Source: Streptomyces griseicoloratus (GTDB lineage Bacteria > Actinomycetota > Actinomycetes > Streptomycetales > Streptomycetaceae). From it: 64,000 nucleotides of DNA. Under the pieces are notes generated by a model. It was not told the DNA's origin and ran no database searches. It saw nothing but the letters and a program-made list of their open reading frames with translations. Made by a program: the position numbers and the translations under genes. Position 1 is the first letter of the stretch, and every line of letters starts with the position of its first letter. Location: positions 1-64,000 of the forward strand of contig NZ_JACVQF010000182.1 in NCBI RefSeq assembly GCF_014534645.1, given 5' to 3'. This document shows positions 59,983 to 64,000 of the stretch, one piece after another.

Positions 59983-62790
59983 CCGGTGGGAGGTGAACTC
60001 CACCACCTGCTGGTAGGTCGGCCGGTTCTGCCAGCCGATCCCGCCGTGCCTGATGCCGCCGAGGGTGCGGTGGATCACCGAGTCGGCGCACCACTGGTCG
60101 TCGGCGCGGCAGGTGTCGTCGCCGGGGTAGACCTGGGCGGCCGTGCGGCCCGCCGCCTCCTTCAGCGTGGCGAGCAGGGTGTCCCGGCAGGCGGCGAGGT
60201 CGCCGCCGCCGCAGTACTCGCGTGCGAGCGGTCCCCGCACGGGCTCGCCGAGCACCGCCCGGATGTCCTTGTCGACATAGCTCCACCAGCCGTACTGGAA
60301 GGCGCTCCCGGCGTGCGCGCCGGTGGGGCCGTGCGCGGCGGACGGTGACTCGTCGACGGGCAGGTTGCGGGTGAAGGCGGTGTACAGGTCGCTGCCGAGG
60401 CCGGGTTCGAACTCGGCCTTCACCAGCAGCGGCCACCACGCGTCCAGGATGCGGATGGCGTCGGAGTGGGCGTACGTCTTCGAGCCGCGCGAGGTCTCCG
60501 TGCGCAGGGAGCCCGCCGCGACCCACGCCCTGAGCCTGTCGACGGCCGCCGCGGCGGCGGGGTCGGTCACCGGGGCGCTGCCGATCACCTTGAGCAGGTC
60601 GGGCAGCACGTCCTCCGCCCGCAGGTCGGCAAGGCCCGCCTCCGCCATCGCCGCGACGAGCGCGGACCGGGTCACCCCGCCGTCGGCGACGAGCCTCTTC
60701 ACCCGGTCGTCGAGCAGATTGCCCCGGTGGACCGGGCCGTTGCCCCAGGGAGCGGTCGTGTAGTCCTTGGCCTGCTTGTTGTTCCAGGAGATGTAGTAGT
60801 CCTGGTCCAGGGAGCTGGGGTGGGCGGAAGCCGGTGTGTAGCGGGCCGTGTTGGCGGCCGGGTCCCAGTCCTGCCACTCGTACGCCTGCCGCGCCCAGAC
60901 CGGGAACTCGGCGTCGGTGCCGCTCACCCGTACCGGGTTGTCGCCGCTGTTGTAGTACGCGGTGTGCTCGGAGTCGGCGTAGAACCAGTTGAAGGTGAAG
61001 TTGATGTGCTGCACGGCGCTCTGGAAGCGCTGCGGGCTGTCGAGGTAGTCGGGGTCGTTCAGCATCTGGAAGCCGATGATCGAGTCGGCCTCGTGCAGGA
61101 AGGAGGAGCGCAGGGTGGTGTAGGCGACCTTCTTGCCGCCGACCGTGGCCCGGTACTCCACCGGGCCGTACTTGGTGCGCCAGACCCGCATCGTGTACGA
61201 GCCGGCCGCGGTGCCGTCGGCGACGGTCGGCTTCCAGGCGTTCTTCCGCTCGACCTTCTCCATCGGCGTGCAGGTGCCGCGGTAGAGGTAGTGGTAGTCG
61301 TCCTGGCACAGTTCGACGGCGTAGGTGTCGATGATGTCCTGGCCGGAGGTGGTCGCGCTCCACGCGTAGTCCTGGCCACGGCCCAGTTCGACGTACATGC
61401 TCAGGCCCGCGAAGGAGGCGCCGCGGGCGCTCAGGCCCGGCCCCTGGATCTCCTGGAGCATGAGGAGCTGGGGCGCGAAGTAGCCGGTCTGCGGGCCGAA
61501 GACGGCGATCGGGTGGCCGCTCGCGGTGTGCTCGCCGCTGACCACCAGGGCGTTGGACATGCCGCGCCGGGCCGAGGTCACGGCCGCGTCGGCCGCGGTG
61601 GCCGAGGTGCCGGCGGCGTTCGCCGTGGCCGCGGCGCCCGTGCGGTCGTACACCAGCGGTTCCCGTTCCACCGAGCCGGCGTCGGGCAGGGCCCGGCCCT
61701 GCGGGTCGTCGGGCCGGGGCAGGTACGGGAAGCTGCCGTCGTGGACGGTGAGGACCGCCTCGGGGTCGTTGCGCTGGCGGAAGGACTCCCACACCTTCGT
61801 GCCCTCGGCCACGCCGTACTTCTCCTGGGCGGCGAGCAGGGAGAGCGCGTTGTTCACCTCGCCGCCGCCACCGGAGCCGAAGAGGGAGCCGATGACGGAG
61901 GCCAGCGCGACGAGGTCGGTGGGCTTGAAGTGCTCGATGGTGCCGGCGTTGGTGATGGAGTCCTTGTGTCCGGTCAGGACGTACTCGCCGGGGAAGTAGC
62001 GGCCCTTGTCGGAGGCGTCGATGTAGGCGTTGATGCCGGCGACGTAGGCGTCCACGTCGGCGAGGGCCTGCTTGCCGCGCTCGCCGGCCGCGGCGGCGGC
62101 GCTGTCGATCTGGGCCTGGAGTTCGGCCTCGGTGTAGGGGGCGCTGCGCCAGAACTGCTGCTCCAGGCCCTGGTTGGCGGGGGCGCCGCCGGCGAAGGGC
62201 GTCAACTGGCCGCGTCCGACGTGGCGGAAGAGGTCCATCAGCCAGAGCCGGTCCTGGGCGGCCGCGTAGCCGGCGCCGAACTCGGTGCCGTAGCGGGTGG
62301 TGCCGGTGATGTGGGGGACGCCGGTCTTCTTGTCCCGGACGATCGTGACGTCGGTGCGGCCGGCCGGGCGGACGGTGGAGGCGACCTGGTCGGCGGGGAC
62401 GCCGAAGGAGGCGTCGTTGAAGAAGGTGCTGATCCTGTCGTCGGTGAGGGCGGTGTAGCCGGTGGCGAGGTTCGCATAGGGGCCGAGCTGGTCCTCGGCG
62501 TGGGCGGGCTGGGTGCCGAAGGCCTGGTTGAGGAGGATCTGGGCGAGGGTGGCGTTGCCGTTCTGGCCGGGCGGCAGGATGTCGGAACACCGGCCGCCGC
62601 AGTGGTCGTCGGCGGCCGCTCGCTCTGCGGCCTTGTCGTCGGCGGTGGTCGGGCCGGCTGCCATCGCCGGGGAAAGCGGTGACAAAAGACCGGCAATGAG
62701 GGCGCATACCGATGCGGTCTTCAGGAACCCGTGGAATCCGCGGGGAGTTCTCAGTCTGTCGAGGGCGTTGCGTGGGGTGCGCCGTGGCAT
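59980..62790 (-). CDS. Penicillin acylase-family N-terminal nucleophile hydrolase
   Basis: The 936-aa precursor has a signal peptide and the usual alpha chain, spacer and beta chain. The new N-terminus of the beta chain is Ser412 in RRGMSNALVVSGEH, which is the catalytic residue after self-cleavage. GHPIAVFGPQTGYFAPQ follows, as in the family. Length is above the usual 800 aa. Possible substrates are acyl-homoserine lactones, beta-lactams or acylated lipopeptides such as echinocandins; I cannot choose. GGGAGGAG precedes the ATG at 62790. Confidence 0.93.
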   Translation of the reverse strand: MPRRTPRNALDRLRTPRGFHGFLKTASVCALIAGLLSPLSPAMAAGPTTADDKAAERAAADDHCGGRCSDILPPGQNGNATLAQILLNQAFGTQPAHAEDQLGPYANLATGYTALTDDRISTFFNDASFGVPADQVASTVRPAGRTDVTIVRDKKTGVPHITGTTRYGTEFGAGYAAAQDRLWLMDLFRHVGRGQLTPFAGGAPANQGLEQQFWRSAPYTEAELQAQIDSAAAAAGERGKQALADVDAYVAGINAYIDASDKGRYFPGEYVLTGHKDSITNAGTIEHFKPTDLVALASVIGSLFGSGGGGEVNNALSLLAAQEKYGVAEGTKVWESFRQRNDPEAVLTVHDGSFPYLPRPDDPQGRALPDAGSVEREPLVYDRTGAAATANAAGTSATAADAAVTSARRGMSNALVVSGEHTASGHPIAVFGPQTGYFAPQLLMLQEIQGPGLSARGASFAGLSMYVELGRGQDYAWSATTSGQDIIDTYAVELCQDDYHYLYRGTCTPMEKVERKNAWKPTVADGTAAGSYTMRVWRTKYGPVEYRATVGGKKVAYTTLRSSFLHEADSIIGFQMLNDPDYLDSPQRFQSAVQHINFTFNWFYADSEHTAYYNSGDNPVRVSGTDAEFPVWARQAYEWQDWDPAANTARYTPASAHPSSLDQDYYISWNNKQAKDYTTAPWGNGPVHRGNLLDDRVKRLVADGGVTRSALVAAMAEAGLADLRAEDVLPDLLKVIGSAPVTDPAAAAAVDRLRAWVAAGSLRTETSRGSKTYAHSDAIRILDAWWPLLVKAEFEPGLGSDLYTAFTRNLPVDESPSAAHGPTGAHAGSAFQYGWWSYVDKDIRAVLGEPVRGPLAREYCGGGDLAACRDTLLATLKEAAGRTAAQVYPGDDTCRADDQWCADSVIHRTLGGIRHGGIGWQNRPTYQQVVEFTSHR

Positions 62791-62937
62791 GGCGGCTCCT
62801 CCCGACTGGGGTGTGCCGGACGTTACCGCCGGTATCCCCGCGATTGAAGATGAACATGCGTCACTTTTCGTCGGCACGCGCTCGGTTCGGGGGTCACCGG
62901 GAATCCGATGGAGCCGAATCGCGTGTCGATACGTCTA

Positions 62938-62966
62938 TTCGGCGACGTCCTTACGACGACGCCGAA
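62938..62966. promoter_or_regulatory. Inverted repeat in the divergent region
   Basis: TTCGGCG and CGCCGAA form a 7-bp dyad between the penicillin acylase and zinc-ribbon genes, 43 nt before the latter. It may be an operator. Confidence 0.35.
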
Positions 62967-63008
62967 GTGACCGAAGTACAGGTGCAGGTGTGACGGAGGT
63001 GCAGGGCG

Positions 63009-63611
63009 ATGGCCGGTTTCCGGAGTCTGGCGAGACAGGTCCGCGATCCGCGGTGCGACCTGGCGCTACGGCGCTACTCGCTGCGCAAGTGCCTTGAGCG
63101 GTTCGCCCCTTACGGGCACAGGGCTACCTGGGACCATCTCTGCTCGCGGGCCGGGTTCGGCCCGGAGGACCGCTCCCCCGACCCGGTGCGGCTCGTGGCC
63201 GCACTGGAGGAGCTGGAGGAGGCGCGTTCGGTGTGGCTGGCCTACGAGGCCGCGTTCGCGGAGCGCCGCAGGAAGGAGAAGCACGACGGGTTGCGCAGGC
63301 CGGGCAGTGTGGACGACTGGCACCGGCTGACCTGGGGCGGCTTCGGGGTCGCCTGGTGCGACGACCCCCGGGTCCACCCGCACGCCCCGCTGGCCGAGGT
63401 GCTGCGCGGGCTGATCTCCGCGCTGGAGCGGGAACCGGGGGCGGAGTGCCCGGTGTGCGGCGGGGAGCGCCTGGTCTGGAAGTACGAGCTGGACCACGAG
63501 CCGTCGGCGGGTCCGGTCTGCACGGACTGCGGGATCCTCGTACCGCGTCCGGTCCTCACGCCCGAGGCCCTGGCGAACGCCAGGCGCGGACGGTTGCTGG
63601 TGTCGGCCTGA
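63009..63611 (+). CDS. Zinc-ribbon protein of unknown function
   Basis: I do not recognise a named family. The 200-aa protein has an Arg- and Trp-rich helical N-terminus (RDPRCDLALRRYSLRKCLERFAPYG) and a clear C-terminal zinc ribbon with Cys147, Cys150, Cys171 and Cys174. No signal peptide. It is likely cytoplasmic and may bind nucleic acid. ACGGAGG lies upstream of the ATG. Streptomyces homologues are, as I recall, annotated as hypothetical. Confidence 0.82.
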   Translation: MAGFRSLARQVRDPRCDLALRRYSLRKCLERFAPYGHRATWDHLCSRAGFGPEDRSPDPVRLVAALEELEEARSVWLAYEAAFAERRRKEKHDGLRRPGSVDDWHRLTWGGFGVAWCDDPRVHPHAPLAEVLRGLISALEREPGAECPVCGGERLVWKYELDHEPSAGPVCTDCGILVPRPVLTPEALANARRGRLLVSA

Positions 63612-63714
63612 GGCCCCGGCGAGGGGGCCGTGGAAGCACGACGGGTGCGCCGGGGATGCCGTGCCCCGGCCGGTGAGGCCCGGCGATGTCGGTGGCGGCC
63701 TGCACCATGGGGGG

Positions 63715-64000
63715 ATGGTGCAGGTGTGTCTCAACGGGGCCCGCGGGGCCCTCGACGGTGCGGTGGTGCCCCTCTCGCCCGAGGCGCTGGCCGAGTCCGC
63801 GGCCGAGGCCGTGGCGGCCGGGGCCACGGACGTCCATGTCCATCCCAAGACCCCGTGCGGGAGGGACACGTTGTCGCCCCGCGTGGTCGCGGCCACGGTG
63901 GAGGCGATCCGGGCGCGCGTGCCGGCGCCGGTACGGGTCGGCGTGACCACGGGGGCCTGGGCCGAGCAGGATCCGTCGGCCCGCCCGGACCGCATACGGA
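63715..64000 (+). CDS. BKACE (beta-keto acid cleavage) enzyme, partial
   Basis: The window ends inside this gene after 95 codons. The N-terminus VQVCLNGARGALDGAVVPLSPEALAESA and the motif DVHVHPKT match DUF849, the beta-keto acid cleavage enzymes. They bind zinc through the His-x-His pair and split beta-keto acids with acetyl-CoA. The start ATG at 63715 fits the family; GTG at 63718 is an alternative. I see no frameshift in the visible part. Confidence 0.85.
   Translation, partial: MVQVCLNGARGALDGAVVPLSPEALAESAAEAVAAGATDVHVHPKTPCGRDTLSPRVVAATVEAIRARVPAPVRVGVTTGAWAEQDPSARPDRIR

Noticed and set aside
1-64000. CRISPR arrays, insertion sequences or rRNA genes
   Set aside because: I saw no regular repeat-spacer pattern, no transposase frame and no rRNA sequence.

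Overview
The window is chromosomal DNA of a high-GC actinomycete, almost certainly a Streptomyces. The evidence is the strong G/C third-position bias, frequent GTG starts, a complete bacterial proteasome/pupylation block, mycothiol ligase MshC, two adjacent chaplin genes with an LAATG sorting signal, and the gyl glycerol operon with its IclR-type regulator. Gene order matches, as far as I remember, the core region of S. coelicolor around SCO1640-SCO1700. I see no insertion sequence, prophage, CRISPR array or rRNA.

Layout. 1-6.4 kb: proteasome block on the minus strand, read from right to left as arc (ATPase), dop, pup, an endonuclease VII-like gene, prcB and prcA. 6.6-12.2 kb: ferredoxin, a small exported protein, trmI, a site-2 protease with CBS domains, a RecB-type Fe-S nuclease and a NarL-type response regulator. 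12.3-18.7 kb: a peptide-binding lipoprotein, a HAD phosphatase and metH. 19.0-24.2 kb: gylR-glpF-glpK-glpD, with matching palindromes before gylR and glpF. 24.4-28.6 kb: a FadR-type regulator with its own palindrome, a PAC2 protein, a Tat-exported beta-propeller and mshC. 28.9-31.0 kb: three minus-strand genes of unknown role (kinase-like fold, DUF3090, histidine phosphatase). 31.1-37.5 kb: CorA, a ferritin-like protein, an F420-type oxidoreductase, an aldo/keto reductase and a RecD2-like protein that has lost its ATPase motifs. 37.6-41.4 kb: an acidic protein, DUF5703, chaplins chpC and chpH and an M20 peptidase. 41.6 kb: tRNA-Leu(GAG). 42.2-45.1 kb: gluconate genes gntR, gntK and gntP. 45.3-52.0 kb: a lipoprotein, an amino-acid permease pair, a DMT transporter, a NUDIX enzyme, two DUF202 membrane proteins and a His-rich protein. 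52.2-58.5 kb: a phosphotransferase/acyl-CoA dehydrogenase operon, LysR, TetR, and an acyl-CoA ligase/SDR operon. 58.7-64 kb: NamZ-type muramidase, penicillin acylase, a zinc-ribbon protein and the start of a BKACE enzyme cut by the window end.

How the genes work together. Pup (already ending in Glu), Dop, the ATPase ring and the 20S core make up most of the pupylation system. The ligase PafA is not here and probably lies beyond position 1. The 52-58.5 kb genes look like a pathway for 4-hydroxy fatty acids: a ligase, an SDR, and an APH-like kinase next to an ACAD11-like dehydrogenase. Both operons carry the same 18-bp motif, a likely operator of the local TetR. The strongest candidates for undescribed biology are this split pathway, the kinase-like/DUF3090/histidine phosphatase cluster beside mshC, the ATPase-dead RecD2 homologue, and the nuclease gene inside the proteasome operon. 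About nine genes appear to be leaderless, with a -10-like hexamer 6-8 nt before the start codon.
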